Part shown: piece by piece, positions 7,400 to 14,757 of the stretch
Position numbering within the stretch: position 1 is the stretch's first letter
Layout: every line of letters starts with the position of its first letter
From: JAFEDN01 sp965651935
Lineage (GTDB): Bacteria; Pseudomonadota; Gammaproteobacteria; Coxiellales; Coxiellaceae
DNA: 26,983 bases
Reading direction: 5' to 3'
Assembly (NCBI GenBank): GCA_965651935.1
Contig: CBFGTC010000019.1
Coordinates: forward strand, 1-26,983
Notes under the pieces: generated by a model
Seen by the model: the letters and a program-made list of their open reading frames with translations, nothing else
Database searches by the model: none
Told to the model about the DNA's origin: nothing
Made by a program: the position numbers and the translations under genes

Positions 7400-8236
7400 A
7401 TGACATATCAACAATCCATTATTGATAAATCACCATTAGGCAAATCCGCATCTTATGAAGGGGAATACCGCACAGATTTCTTATTTCCCATAGCCAGAGC
7501 ACCTTTTCGCGAATTACTTGAAATTAAAGGAACTCCTCCTTTTTTTGGTTATGAATTATGGAATGCCTATGAACTGTCATGGCTGAATTTAAAAGGTAAA
7601 CCCATTAGCGCTATCGCACAATTTGTCATTCCCTGCCACTCTCCTAATATCATTGAAGCAAAATCCTTTAAGTTATACCTTAATTCTTTTCACCAAACCC
7701 GATTTGAAAATGAAGCCGCGGTCAGCGCCACATTAGAACGTGATTTAAGCACCTGCATCCAAGCCCCTATTCTATTAGAAATCGCTCCTTTAACGCTTAT
7801 CCATTCTTGCGAACTGGGTCGCATGGAAGGAACTTATCTTGATCACTTGGATATCGAAGTATCCCAATATTCAGTCGATCCCAATTTATTAAGCTGCGCT
7901 GAAGACAGCATCGTAACCGAAACGCTTTATAGCGATATTTTTAAATCCAATTGTTTAGGCACAGGACAACCGGATTGGGGAAGTATTGAAATTACATATA
8001 CAGGCCCTAAAATCAATCATGAGCAATTGCTTAAATATTTAATTTCTTACCGTAATCACAAAGAATTCCATGAGCATTGCGTTGAACGCATTTTCATGGA
8101 TATTTTGAGGCATTGTCAAACTCATGAGTTAACCGTGATGGGTCATTTTACTCGTCGAGGCGGTTTGGACACAAACCCTTGCCGCTCAACCAATGCACAA
8201 GCACCTATTAACAGCACTCGTTTTTTAAGACAATAA
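7400..8236 (+). CDS. queF: NADPH-dependent 7-cyano-7-deazaguanine reductase (preQ0 reductase)
   Basis: 278 residues, matching the long two-module (YqcD/QueF type II) form of ~280. The N-module contains the EAKSFKLYLNSFHQTRF segment, and the C-module contains the active-site cysteine in SNCLGTGQPDWGSIEI. The usual CPVT around that Cys is CLGT here, but the QPDWGS signature is intact. HKEFHEHCVERIFMDI and GHFTRRGGLDTNPCRS complete the pattern. It reduces the nitrile preQ0 to the amine preQ1 in tRNA queuosine synthesis. It sits between coaE and zapD, an insertion relative to E. coli, with a 13-base gap before it and a 4-base gap after it, so it is probably co-transcribed. Confidence 0.95.
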   Translation: MTYQQSIIDKSPLGKSASYEGEYRTDFLFPIARAPFRELLEIKGTPPFFGYELWNAYELSWLNLKGKPISAIAQFVIPCHSPNIIEAKSFKLYLNSFHQTRFENEAAVSATLERDLSTCIQAPILLEIAPLTLIHSCELGRMEGTYLDHLDIEVSQYSVDPNLLSCAEDSIVTETLYSDIFKSNCLGTGQPDWGSIEITYTGPKINHEQLLKYLISYRNHKEFHEHCVERIFMDILRHCQTHELTVMGHFTRRGGLDTNPCRSTNAQAPINSTRFLRQ

Positions 8237-8240
8237 ACTC

Positions 8241-9029
8241 ATGTCGCAAAATACACCAGCCAATTTAATTTATTTTGAACAACCTTTAAATGAGCCACTT
8301 CGTGTTTGTTTACGTTTAGAGCAGCTTTTTAATCAATTGCAAGAATATTCCGCGCACCAATCCACGCGCGGCTCGCAAATGGCTTTGATTACTCTTTTGC
8401 GTTTGGTGGAAATCATTGATCGCCCCGATCTGAAATCCAAAATGGTACAAATGTTGACGCAATATTCCACCTCATTAAGTCAATTAGAACGTTTCCCTCA
8501 GGTTGATACCCAGCGTTTAAAAAAAATTCTTAAGCAATTAGATCAATTAATCGCTCAACTTCATCATATTGCCGGACGGATAGGAGAATCTTTACGTAAT
8601 AATGATTTTTTTAACCAATTGCGTCCTCAATTGGCCAATCCCGGCGGAATCTTTTACCATCATGTGCCAACTTATGCTCTATGGGTGAAACAACCTTACG
8701 AATTACGTGAACGAGAATTAACCCAATGGACTGACGCCCTAAAACCATTGCCGGAAATCGTCAGTCTGGTGTTAGATTTAATAAGACATAGCTGTTCAGA
8801 ACAGACCATTACCACTCAGAATGGCTTTTATCATCAGACTTTAGATTCAACTTTACCCTGCCAATTAATTCGAGTAGGGCTTCCAATTGAACTCGGCGTG
8901 TATGCCGAAATAAGCGCAGGAATACACGGACTTTCAATCCGATTAGTCAGAATCAATTACTTGACCGGTGAAAAATCCAAACAAGTGACTGAACAAATTA
9001 CTTTTCAATTGGCCTGTTGTAAATTCTGA
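8241..9029 (+). CDS. zapD: Cell division protein ZapD
   Basis: 262 residues (E. coli ZapD is 247). It opens with LIYFEQPLNEPLRVCLRLEQ, which is the family signature, followed by a helical stretch (LLRLVEIIDRPDLKSKMVQM; LKKILKQLDQLIAQLHHIAG) and a beta-rich C-terminus (FYHHVPTYALWVKQP, then GVYAEISAGIHGLSIRLVRI). ZapD binds the FtsZ C-terminus and bundles FtsZ filaments at the septum. It is the last gene of the rightward run. yacG and mutT, which often follow it, are respectively absent and displaced to the opposite strand beyond the outer-membrane protein array. Confidence 0.93.
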   Translation: MSQNTPANLIYFEQPLNEPLRVCLRLEQLFNQLQEYSAHQSTRGSQMALITLLRLVEIIDRPDLKSKMVQMLTQYSTSLSQLERFPQVDTQRLKKILKQLDQLIAQLHHIAGRIGESLRNNDFFNQLRPQLANPGGIFYHHVPTYALWVKQPYELRERELTQWTDALKPLPEIVSLVLDLIRHSCSEQTITTQNGFYHQTLDSTLPCQLIRVGLPIELGVYAEISAGIHGLSIRLVRINYLTGEKSKQVTEQITFQLACCKF

Positions 9030-9030
9030 T

Positions 9031-9060
9031 TTCCCCTCCCCCTCCAGGAGGGGAAGGGAA
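9031..9060. terminator. Strong C/G-rich hairpin between zapD and the outer-membrane protein array
   Basis: TTCCCCTCCCCCTCC pairs almost perfectly with GGAGGGGAAGGGAA around a one-base centre. It lies two bases after zapD and just past the convergent gene at 9079, where a shared terminator is expected. It lacks a T tract on either strand, so it may instead be an RNA-stabilising or dispersed repeat-type hairpin. Confidence 0.4.
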
Positions 9061-9078
9061 TGATGCCCAAGATCTTCT

Positions 9079-10050
9079 CTAAATCCACCCTCTTCCAAAA
9101 TAAAAGTTTAAACCTGCCATTAGCTGGCTGATTCTAATTTTACTACAGGTTGCTGAAGTGTATACATTGGTGTCTGTTGTAAAAGGCCCTAGCTTGTTGC
9201 TCGATATTGCCGGAGCAGTCACAAAGGTGTCACCTGTCAACTGGGCAGGCGGCGTAGTCACACTGCCATAAGTGACAAAGTTATACTCCACGTTGATAGA
9301 AACAATATCTTCCCAAACAAATTGCTCAAAACCAAGACCTAATAACAGACCCAATTTAGTCTTATCGGTACTGGAGTCAGCATTGAGACCGGTGTCCGCA
9401 TTTAATATATCCGCACCCCTTACATCATTAATATCAGCATTAACATGAACACTAAGCCAGTTAGATAGTTTCACATCAGCCCATGATGCACCAATTTTTC
9501 CGTAAAACATACTCCGCGGCGCCACCACCCAACCTAATTTGGCGGCAACCCCATAATTGTTACTCACTTTGGTCGAAGTACTGGTGCTAGCCTTAGCCAC
9601 AGTATTGACAATAAAATCACCGCTGTTTGGAATCACATGCACATGGATATCCGGAGCAAAGGGAATATTACCCAGTTGTTCATTATTTTCCGTATCGTCA
9701 CCCCAGGCGCCCCAACCTTGCAACCCTAAATAGAAATGTTGCCAAAATACTTTACCTGCACCGCCTTGGACTCCACCATAGCCCACATAGTTCCCTCCGC
9801 TGGCGTTAAAGGTATTGAGAGTACCCGCCTCCACTAAGGTTAACGGAATAATATTCAATAAAGCCACCGGCTCAGTGAGAAATACATTGGTCGTTTCGTC
9901 TATCGTAAAATGCTGCACTCCGCCCATTCCACCAATATAATATCCACTAAAATAATCCAAAGGGGGCAATATTTCCGGGCCACCGGCCATGGCTATTGAG
10001 GAAGCACTGAATAAAAGTGTGAATGCCGAACAAACAATCTTCTTCTTCAT
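9079..10050 (-). CDS. Outer-membrane beta-barrel protein, array copy 1
   Basis: 323 residues; AAGGAT lies nine bases before the ATG. A signal peptide of 22 residues (MKKK..., cut at AMA|GGPE) is followed by GGPEILPPLDYFSGYYIGGM. Alternating hydrophobic/polar strands end in LMAGLNFYFGRGWI, like the aromatic C-terminal strand recognised by the BAM machinery. Shared landmarks with copies 2 and 3: GYGGVQGGAGKVFWQHFYLG, YGVAAKLGWVVAPRSMFYGK, LGFEQFVWEDIVSINVEYNF. It resembles small OmpA-like or porin-like barrels of 8 or so strands; transport or adhesin function is unknown. It is the last gene of the leftward array, separated from copy 2 by a terminator hairpin. Confidence 0.8.
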   Translation of the reverse strand: MKKKIVCSAFTLLFSASSIAMAGGPEILPPLDYFSGYYIGGMGGVQHFTIDETTNVFLTEPVALLNIIPLTLVEAGTLNTFNASGGNYVGYGGVQGGAGKVFWQHFYLGLQGWGAWGDDTENNEQLGNIPFAPDIHVHVIPNSGDFIVNTVAKASTSTSTKVSNNYGVAAKLGWVVAPRSMFYGKIGASWADVKLSNWLSVHVNADINDVRGADILNADTGLNADSSTDKTKLGLLLGLGFEQFVWEDIVSINVEYNFVTYGSVTTPPAQLTGDTFVTAPAISSNKLGPFTTDTNVYTSATCSKIRISQLMAGLNFYFGRGWI

Positions 10051-10081
10051 AAATAATAATCCTTAAAATTAAAATCCATTT

Positions 10082-10105
10082 AAAAAACTAACAGTCTTGT
10101 TAGTT
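10082..10105 (-). terminator. Terminator between array copies 2 and 1
   Basis: On the minus strand AACTAACA-agac-TGTTAGTT is followed by TTTTTT, a textbook intrinsic terminator 15 bases after the copy 2 stop. It implies that copy 1 is reduced in read-through or has its own start; no strong promoter is visible in the remaining gap. Confidence 0.7.
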
Positions 10106-10120
10106 CATCCTTCATTATCT

Positions 10121-11050
10121 TTAAAACCATTCCCTGCCAAAATAAAAATTCAGTCCAGCCAAGATAGAATCCACCCGCGTTGAGGCGACATTGGTCGTGG
10201 TGGTGACGGGTAAAGTGCGTGGATTGGTTTGAAAAGGGATTAATCCAGTCGCGGTAGTGGATGACACTAAATTAACCGGGCCGGTAGTGACAGGCCCATA
10301 GCTTGTGCTGGAATATTCAATGTTGAAGGAAACAAAATCTCGGTAGATGAATTGCTCAGCACCGATAGCAAATATCGCCCCGATTTTTGTACTATCATCC
10401 GTGCTGCTGGCACTGGCCACGGTATTGATGCATTCAAAACAAGTGGTTGTGCCTGGAAAATTAAAATTTAACTGATTTGTGGCAGTGGTGGTATTAGTGA
10501 CTTTTAAATTAGCCCAAACTGCACCAATTTTCCCATAAATCATTGTCATGGGTGTCACTAAGAAACCCACTTTGCCTGCGACACCGTAATCACTGGCCAA
10601 TCGTACCTGGGTGCTATTCTGGACAGTCCCATGATCGGTTACTAAATTGGCGATGTTGGTATCGATGAGCGTGCTATTACTGGTCTGGGTGCTTCTGGAG
10701 GTGCCGAAATCAGCAAAACCTTGAATACCTAAATACCAACGATGTACGAAAGTCCATCCGAAGCCGCCTTGAACTCCACCAAAAGCGTCCCACGATGCGC
10801 CTTCATCAAAAATTCTTAATAAATTGCCAGGCGCCAAGATCGGATTCACTGCGGGCGGGGGAGGGACGGCTTCAATTAAATCAACTGAAGTGGATGCGTC
10901 AAAATCGGAAAGATGTCCCGAAACAGTACCCCCGATGTAAAATCCACTAAAGTAATCTACCACTGGAAAAATTTCAGGACCTCCTGCTAAGGCAGACGAT
11001 ACACACAAAAAAGTCGCCAACGCAGAAGAATAAATAATTTTTTTCTTCAT
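10121..11050 (-). CDS. Outer-membrane beta-barrel protein, array copy 2
   Basis: 309 residues from the ATG at 11050, preceded by AAGGAT; a longer frame from 11101 has no ribosome site and would hide the signal peptide. The leader (MKKKIIYSSALATFLCVSSA, cut at ALA|GGPE) is followed by GGPEIFPVVDYFSGFYIGGT. It shares barrel landmarks with copy 1 (FGGVQGGFGWTFVHRWYLGI; YGVAGKVGFLVTPMTMIYGK; FIYRDFVSFNIEYSSTSYG) and ends in GLNFYFGREWF with terminal Phe. A loop near the middle is Thr/Asn-rich and holds a CFEC pair not seen in the others. Loop divergence around a conserved barrel suggests surface-exposed, rapidly changing segments. Confidence 0.82.
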   Translation of the reverse strand: MKKKIIYSSALATFLCVSSALAGGPEIFPVVDYFSGFYIGGTVSGHLSDFDASTSVDLIEAVPPPPAVNPILAPGNLLRIFDEGASWDAFGGVQGGFGWTFVHRWYLGIQGFADFGTSRSTQTSNSTLIDTNIANLVTDHGTVQNSTQVRLASDYGVAGKVGFLVTPMTMIYGKIGAVWANLKVTNTTTATNQLNFNFPGTTTCFECINTVASASSTDDSTKIGAIFAIGAEQFIYRDFVSFNIEYSSTSYGPVTTGPVNLVSSTTATGLIPFQTNPRTLPVTTTTNVASTRVDSILAGLNFYFGREWF

Positions 11051-11176
11051 ATAAATATCCTTATTAAAAAAATTCCATTTCAAATCCACCGACAAAACCA
11101 ATAATTTTTGTCAATTAACGCCAATGTACCATAATGATAATTTTAAAAGCAAGGCGGAATTTTTGAAAAATATTAA

Positions 11177-11206
11177 TAAAAAAGGGGGAAAAATCCCCCC
11201 TTTTTT
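11177..11206 (-). terminator. Terminator after array copy 3
   Basis: On the minus strand a perfect stem AAAAAAGGGGG/CCCCCTTTTTT with a short AT loop ends in six T residues, 23 bases beyond the copy 3 stop. It is symmetrical, but no rightward gene needs it. Confidence 0.75.
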
Positions 11207-11228
11207 AAATTGACTTGATTTAATTAAA

Positions 11229-12083
11229 TTAAATCCAGCGATTGAATGGTCCACGGAAGTGGAAATTAACACCACCCGTGAAGGTGCTGAGTTCAGGTTT
11301 AACAGAGTTACTAAAAGTAAGACCTGCCCTCGGTGGATTAGTCGGGTCAACCGTAGGAGGATAATCCGTACTTACGTTTACGCTGTTAAAATTAGCATGG
11401 GTGTATTCAGCGAATATCGAAACCATGTCTCCCCAAACAAATTGCTCAAGACCAAATCCCCATAAAAATGCGGACTGATTATTTGAGTTACTTGCATCTA
11501 AAATAGAAATACTTGAATTAAGACCCGGGACGAAAGCATCAACATCGATAGTTGCTTGTACATCAGCCCAAATGACACCTAAACGTGTGTAAGCTAAAGT
11601 GGTGGGCGACAATAAAATACCCAATTTGGCGTTTACCCCCCATTGATCGCCGACATGGCCATCATTGGTTGAGGTAGCGGTAAAAACTTGATTGCCAGGG
11701 AAAAAGGTTTGAGTTACTTCGCCATCTGAATTACCAAAAGTTCCAAAGCCTTCCACACCGCCGTACCATCTGCCTCTAAAGGTTTTACCCCAACCGCCTC
11801 TGATTCCACCATAAACTTCATCATCCGTATCACCACCGGATTGTGAAATAAGGGGAGTGACTACAGTAGGAGAACTTGGATCGTGAAGGCATTTTTTCCT
11901 GAAGCTGCTCACAGAGCTGTCCATCTCATAGCCTGTATGATTTAAACCAACCGTGCCACCGATAAAGAAACCATCGAAAGGGTTTGGTGCTGGCAACAGC
12001 ATTTCAGGACCGCCTGCAAATGCAGAAGCACTGAACAATGCAGCAAAAGCCGCTAAAGCTAAAGATTGCGGTTTTTTAATCAT
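11229..12083 (-). CDS. Outer-membrane beta-barrel protein, array copy 3
   Basis: 284 residues; AAGGAA precedes the ATG. The signal peptide ends AFA|GGPE, then GGPEMLLPAPNPFDGFFIGG. It carries the same barrel landmarks as the other two (YGGIRGGWGKTFRGRWYGGV; WGVNAKLGILLSPTTLAYTR; GFGLEQFVWGDMVSIFAEYT) but a different last strand (GGVNFHFRGPFNRWI). It is the first gene of the array in transcription order and has the best promoter of the three (12144-12172). Together with copies 1 and 2 it shows ancient tandem duplication: the common framework is kept while loops and lengths differ greatly. Confidence 0.82.
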   Translation of the reverse strand: MIKKPQSLALAAFAALFSASAFAGGPEMLLPAPNPFDGFFIGGTVGLNHTGYEMDSSVSSFRKKCLHDPSSPTVVTPLISQSGGDTDDEVYGGIRGGWGKTFRGRWYGGVEGFGTFGNSDGEVTQTFFPGNQVFTATSTNDGHVGDQWGVNAKLGILLSPTTLAYTRLGVIWADVQATIDVDAFVPGLNSSISILDASNSNNQSAFLWGFGLEQFVWGDMVSIFAEYTHANFNSVNVSTDYPPTVDPTNPPRAGLTFSNSVKPELSTFTGGVNFHFRGPFNRWI

Positions 12084-12116
12084 AAATATTTCCTTTTTGA
12101 AATTAGTTAACTAAAA

Positions 12117-12172
12117 ACTGGCACCCTTGCCAGCCAGTTGTACATTCTAAACAGATTTTTTTTTGATTGCAA
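12117..12172 (-). promoter_or_regulatory. Promoter and 5' hairpin of array copy 3
   Basis: Minus strand: -35 TTGCAA (12172-12167), 17-base spacer, -10 TAGAAT (12149-12144). Transcription would begin near 12137, exactly where a hairpin starts: CTGGC/GCCAG inside a larger ACTGGC/GCCAGT, followed by TTTTT. A stem at the very 5' end resembles the mRNA-stabilising leader of ompA; because of the T run it could instead act as an attenuator. Confidence 0.55.
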
Positions 12173-12224
12173 CACCCCTTAAACACAAAAAATTTTAGTT
12201 TATTACAATTACTCCATTTTAATT

Positions 12225-12638
12225 CTACCCTATAAATATCGAGGCTTTTGCAGATTGCAAAAAATTGACTATGGTGTGATTCGCGCCAGGCAATTTAAAA
12301 AAATGCAGCTGTGGGACAGGCGCCCAAAATAACATTTGCCCTTCATTACTCTGCGGATTATTTTTATGTTGAGTTACACGCCAAACGTGTAAAATAACGC
12401 GACAATTTTCATATTCATGCGCAAGACTAAAAAGAGACTTAGCTTGTTCTACGACAATATCAATTTCTTCGTGCAGTTCTCGGCATAAAGCTTGATACGG
12501 CGTTTCATCATTTTCTATTTTTCCGCCTGGGAATTCCCAACAATTTCCAGGAATTTTTTGTGCATTGCGCCAAGTTAATAAAACATCCCCTCTCGGGTTA
12601 AATAAAATCCCTACTGCAACTGGAATAATTTTTTTCAT
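12225..12638 (-). CDS. mutT: 8-oxo-dGTP diphosphatase MutT (Nudix)
   Basis: 137 residues. It begins KKIIPVAVGILFNPRGDVLL and contains the Nudix box GGKIENDETPYQALCRELHE plus EIDI; the G-x5-E-x7-REL-x-EE pattern is complete, with Asp replacing the late Gly. WEFPGG just before it matches the MutT substrate-binding segment. It hydrolyses 8-oxo-dGTP to the monophosphate, preventing A:T to C:G mutations. It lacks the C-terminal thiamine-phosphate synthase fusion found in some gammaproteobacteria. In E. coli it follows zapD-yacG; here it is inverted and separated from zapD by the outer-membrane protein array. Confidence 0.9.
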   Translation of the reverse strand: MKKIIPVAVGILFNPRGDVLLTWRNAQKIPGNCWEFPGGKIENDETPYQALCRELHEEIDIVVEQAKSLFSLAHEYENCRVILHVWRVTQHKNNPQSNEGQMLFWAPVPQLHFFKLPGANHTIVNFLQSAKASIFIG

Positions 12639-12640
12639 TG

Positions 12641-12724
12641 TCAGAGTTCAACATATTTTTGTAGTTCCAGCAATTCCGCAGTAGCCTGTGGTTTATTTGG
12701 CTCCGAATTGAATAAATAAAACAT
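12641..12724 (-). CDS. Possible 27-residue small ORF upstream of mutT
   Basis: An ATG frame encodes MFYLFNSEPNKPQATAELLE plus LQKYVEL and stops two bases before the mutT ATG, a spacing typical of coupled genes. The second half would be an amphipathic helix and the composition looks protein-like. There is no clear ribosome site, and a TGA directly precedes the ATG; the same frame before that TGA also reads plausibly (RLNCSYPELVSC). It could therefore be a real small protein, the tail of a broken gene, or a leader peptide. Product not recognised. Confidence 0.3.
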   Translation of the reverse strand: MFYLFNSEPNKPQATAELLELQKYVEL

Positions 12725-12762
12725 TCAGCACGACACCAGTTCAGGATAAGAACAATTGAGTC

Positions 12763-12791
12763 TTGTTTCCTTTAAAAACAAAGTTTATAAT
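12763..12791 (+). promoter_or_regulatory. fis-purHD promoter
   Basis: TTGTTT (12763-12768), 17-base spacer, perfect TATAAT (12786-12791). Transcription would start near 12798, leaving a leader of about 80 bases before fis. The -35 region is close to the divergent mutT-side region. Confidence 0.7.
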
Positions 12792-12804
12792 GTGCACTTT
12801 CTTA

Positions 12805-12832
12805 GCCGGTTAGCCGGCTGCGCTTAGGCGCA
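12805..12832 (+). promoter_or_regulatory. Twin TTAG-loop hairpins in the fis leader
   Basis: Two abutting hairpins with identical loops: GCCGG-TTAG-CCGGC (12805-12818) and TGCGC-TTAG-GCGCA (12819-12832). They lie within the first 10-35 bases of the predicted transcript, in otherwise AT-rich DNA, and have no T tract, so they are not terminators. They are likely a stability element or a protein- or RNA-binding site. Confidence 0.5.
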
Positions 12833-12876
12833 AAGGCGTGCAATTGCACTAGATAATTAACCACAGGAGTACGACA

Positions 12877-13194
12877 TTGAAAGGAATGACACCCACCTCA
12901 ATAGAAGAAACCCTAGGGATTGTTTCAGATATTCCCGTTAACGTAAGCAGTCAATCGTTACGTAATAGCGTGCGCGAATCGTTGAGGCAATATTTCATAA
13001 GACTAGAAGGACAAACACCTGCTAATTTATATGATTTAGTATTAGCTGAAGTAGAACAGCCTATGATAGAAATGGTCTTACAATATACTGGCCAAAATCA
13101 AAGCAAGGCAGCCAAGATTCTCGGGATCAGCCGTGGTACATTGCGTAAAAAAATGGCCCAATACGATTTATTTAAAACAAAAGCAGATGACTGA
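12877..13194 (+). CDS. fis: DNA-binding protein Fis
   Basis: 105 residues from a TTG start, chosen because AGGAG lies eight bases before it; the next ATG (12886) has no room for a ribosome site. The N-terminal arm is followed by the dimerising helices (SLRNSVRESLRQYFIRLEG, YDLVLAEVEQPMIEMVLQYT) and the C-terminal helix-turn-helix GQNQSKAAKILGISRGTLRK, the Fis signature. Fis bends DNA, activates rRNA promoters and organises the nucleoid. In Pseudomonas and relatives the order is dusB-fis-purH-purD; here dusB is absent and fis has its own promoter. It overlaps purH by eight bases, so the regulator and purine enzymes share a transcript. Confidence 0.93.
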   Translation: MKGMTPTSIEETLGIVSDIPVNVSSQSLRNSVRESLRQYFIRLEGQTPANLYDLVLAEVEQPMIEMVLQYTGQNQSKAAKILGISRGTLRKKMAQYDLFKTKADD

Positions 13195-14755
13195 AGCTAA
13201 GCCAATCCACAGAGCACTTATTAGTGTATCAAATAAAGAAGGGCTTTTAGATCTCGCCCGAACTTTAGCCGCCAGAAATATTGAAATTTTGTCTACTGGC
13301 GGCACTTCTACTTTTCTTCAACAAAATCAAATTCCGATTATTAAAATAACTGATTACACCGGTTTCCCCGAAATAATGGATGGCCGGGTTAAAACTTTGC
13401 ACCCTAAAATTTACGGGGGACTGCTTTCGCGGCCTGGAATAGACGACATCGCGCTGGCAGAACATCACATTTCTCCTATTGATCTTGTCGTTGTCAATCT
13501 TTATCCTTTTCAAGACACCATTAATAAAGCCAATTGCAGTTTGGAGCAAGCCATAGAACAAATTGATATTGGCGGCCCCTCCATGTTGCGCGCTTCAGCT
13601 AAAAATTTCTCCAGAGTTACGGTGATCGTTGACCCTGCCGATTATGATTTAGTCTTAGCCGAGATAGAACAGCAAGGTCGCCCTACCCTAAACACGCGGA
13701 AAAAGCTAGCGCAAAAGGTATTTGCTCATACCAGTCGTTACGATCAAGCCATTTGCGAATATTTATCGGAAAATGACCAACGCGCAAACCATTTCCCCGA
13801 CCGCCTGAATTTAACATTACAGAAAAATTTAAGTTTACGTTACGGGGAGAATCCTCATCAAAATGCAGCAGTTTACATTAATCCAGCCTCTTCCTCGCTT
13901 AGCTTAGCCAAGACCACTCCCATTCAAGGCAAGCCGCTGTCTTACAATAATTTATTAGATAGCGATGCTGCCTTAAATTGTGTAAAAATTTTTGACCAAA
14001 ACGTTCCTGCCTGCGCCATTATAAAACACGCAGCGCCATGCGGAATCGCTACTGCTAACACAATAGAACAAGCGTACCAACAGGCTTTGAAAACGGATCC
14101 GACTTCGGCTTTTGGCGGTATTATTGCCTTTAACCAAATCGTGAATGCGCAGACAGCGCAGGCCATCTTATCGCAACAATTTGTGGAAGTGATTATCGCC
14201 CCAGACTTTGAAAACGCGGCGCTCCAGCTTTTTCAAGCTAAACCGTCTTGGCGTTTACTCAAAGTGGAGCTAAGTCCTCAAAATAAAATCAGCCGTGAAC
14301 TCAAATCCATCGACGGTGGATTTTTAATTCAAGATCAAGACCGCGATTCAATTGCCATAGCCAATTGTCAAATAATGAGCTCACGTCAACCCACTGAAGC
14401 CGAATGGAAAGATTTATTATTTTCGTGGAAAGTGTGCCAAAATGTAAAATCCAACGCCATTGTCTTAGCGCACAATCAAGCCACTTTAGGGATTGGAGGA
14501 GGACAAACTAGCCGAGTATTTAGTGCTGAGATTGCCGTTTTAAAAGCGCATCAAATGCAATTGGATTTAAAAGATGCCGTAGCAGCCTCGGATGGTTTCT
14601 TCCCTTTCGCTGATGGATTAGAAATTCTAGCTAAAGCCGGAATACGCGCCATCATTCAACCCGGCGGCTCCAAACGGGATAACGAAGTCATTGCTGCTGC
14701 TAATCACTACCATATCGCCTTAGTTTTCACCGGCATACGTCACTTTAGGCATTAA
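13187..14755 (+). CDS. purH: Bifunctional AICAR formyltransferase / IMP cyclohydrolase
   Basis: 522 residues from the ATG at 13187 (E. coli PurH is 529); an upstream in-frame start at 13133 would lie inside fis. The N-terminal IMP cyclohydrolase domain (~1-195) shows ALISVSNKEGLLDLARTLA, STGGTS and GPSMLRASAKN. The C-terminal AICAR transformylase shows LRYGENPHQ, the catalytic IIKHAAPCG, DPTSAFGGIIAFN and GIGGGQTSRV. It catalyses the last two steps of IMP synthesis, using 10-formyl-THF, the product of the FolD pathway. It is followed by purD after two bases. Confidence 0.96.
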   Translation: MTEAKPIHRALISVSNKEGLLDLARTLAARNIEILSTGGTSTFLQQNQIPIIKITDYTGFPEIMDGRVKTLHPKIYGGLLSRPGIDDIALAEHHISPIDLVVVNLYPFQDTINKANCSLEQAIEQIDIGGPSMLRASAKNFSRVTVIVDPADYDLVLAEIEQQGRPTLNTRKKLAQKVFAHTSRYDQAICEYLSENDQRANHFPDRLNLTLQKNLSLRYGENPHQNAAVYINPASSSLSLAKTTPIQGKPLSYNNLLDSDAALNCVKIFDQNVPACAIIKHAAPCGIATANTIEQAYQQALKTDPTSAFGGIIAFNQIVNAQTAQAILSQQFVEVIIAPDFENAALQLFQAKPSWRLLKVELSPQNKISRELKSIDGGFLIQDQDRDSIAIANCQIMSSRQPTEAEWKDLLFSWKVCQNVKSNAIVLAHNQATLGIGGGQTSRVFSAEIAVLKAHQMQLDLKDAVAASDGFFPFADGLEILAKAGIRAIIQPGGSKRDNEVIAAANHYHIALVFTGIRHFRH

Positions 14756-14757
14756 TC

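Noticed and set aside
11111..11350. Minus-strand frame of 79 codons at the end of array copy 3
   Set aside because: It overlaps the copy 3 gene in another frame and runs through its terminator; it has no ribosome site or domain.
12111..12140. Hairpin before array copy 3 read as the mutT terminator
   Set aside because: A good promoter lies between it and mutT, so the hairpin falls at the 5' end of the copy 3 transcript; termination of mutT remains a possible second role.
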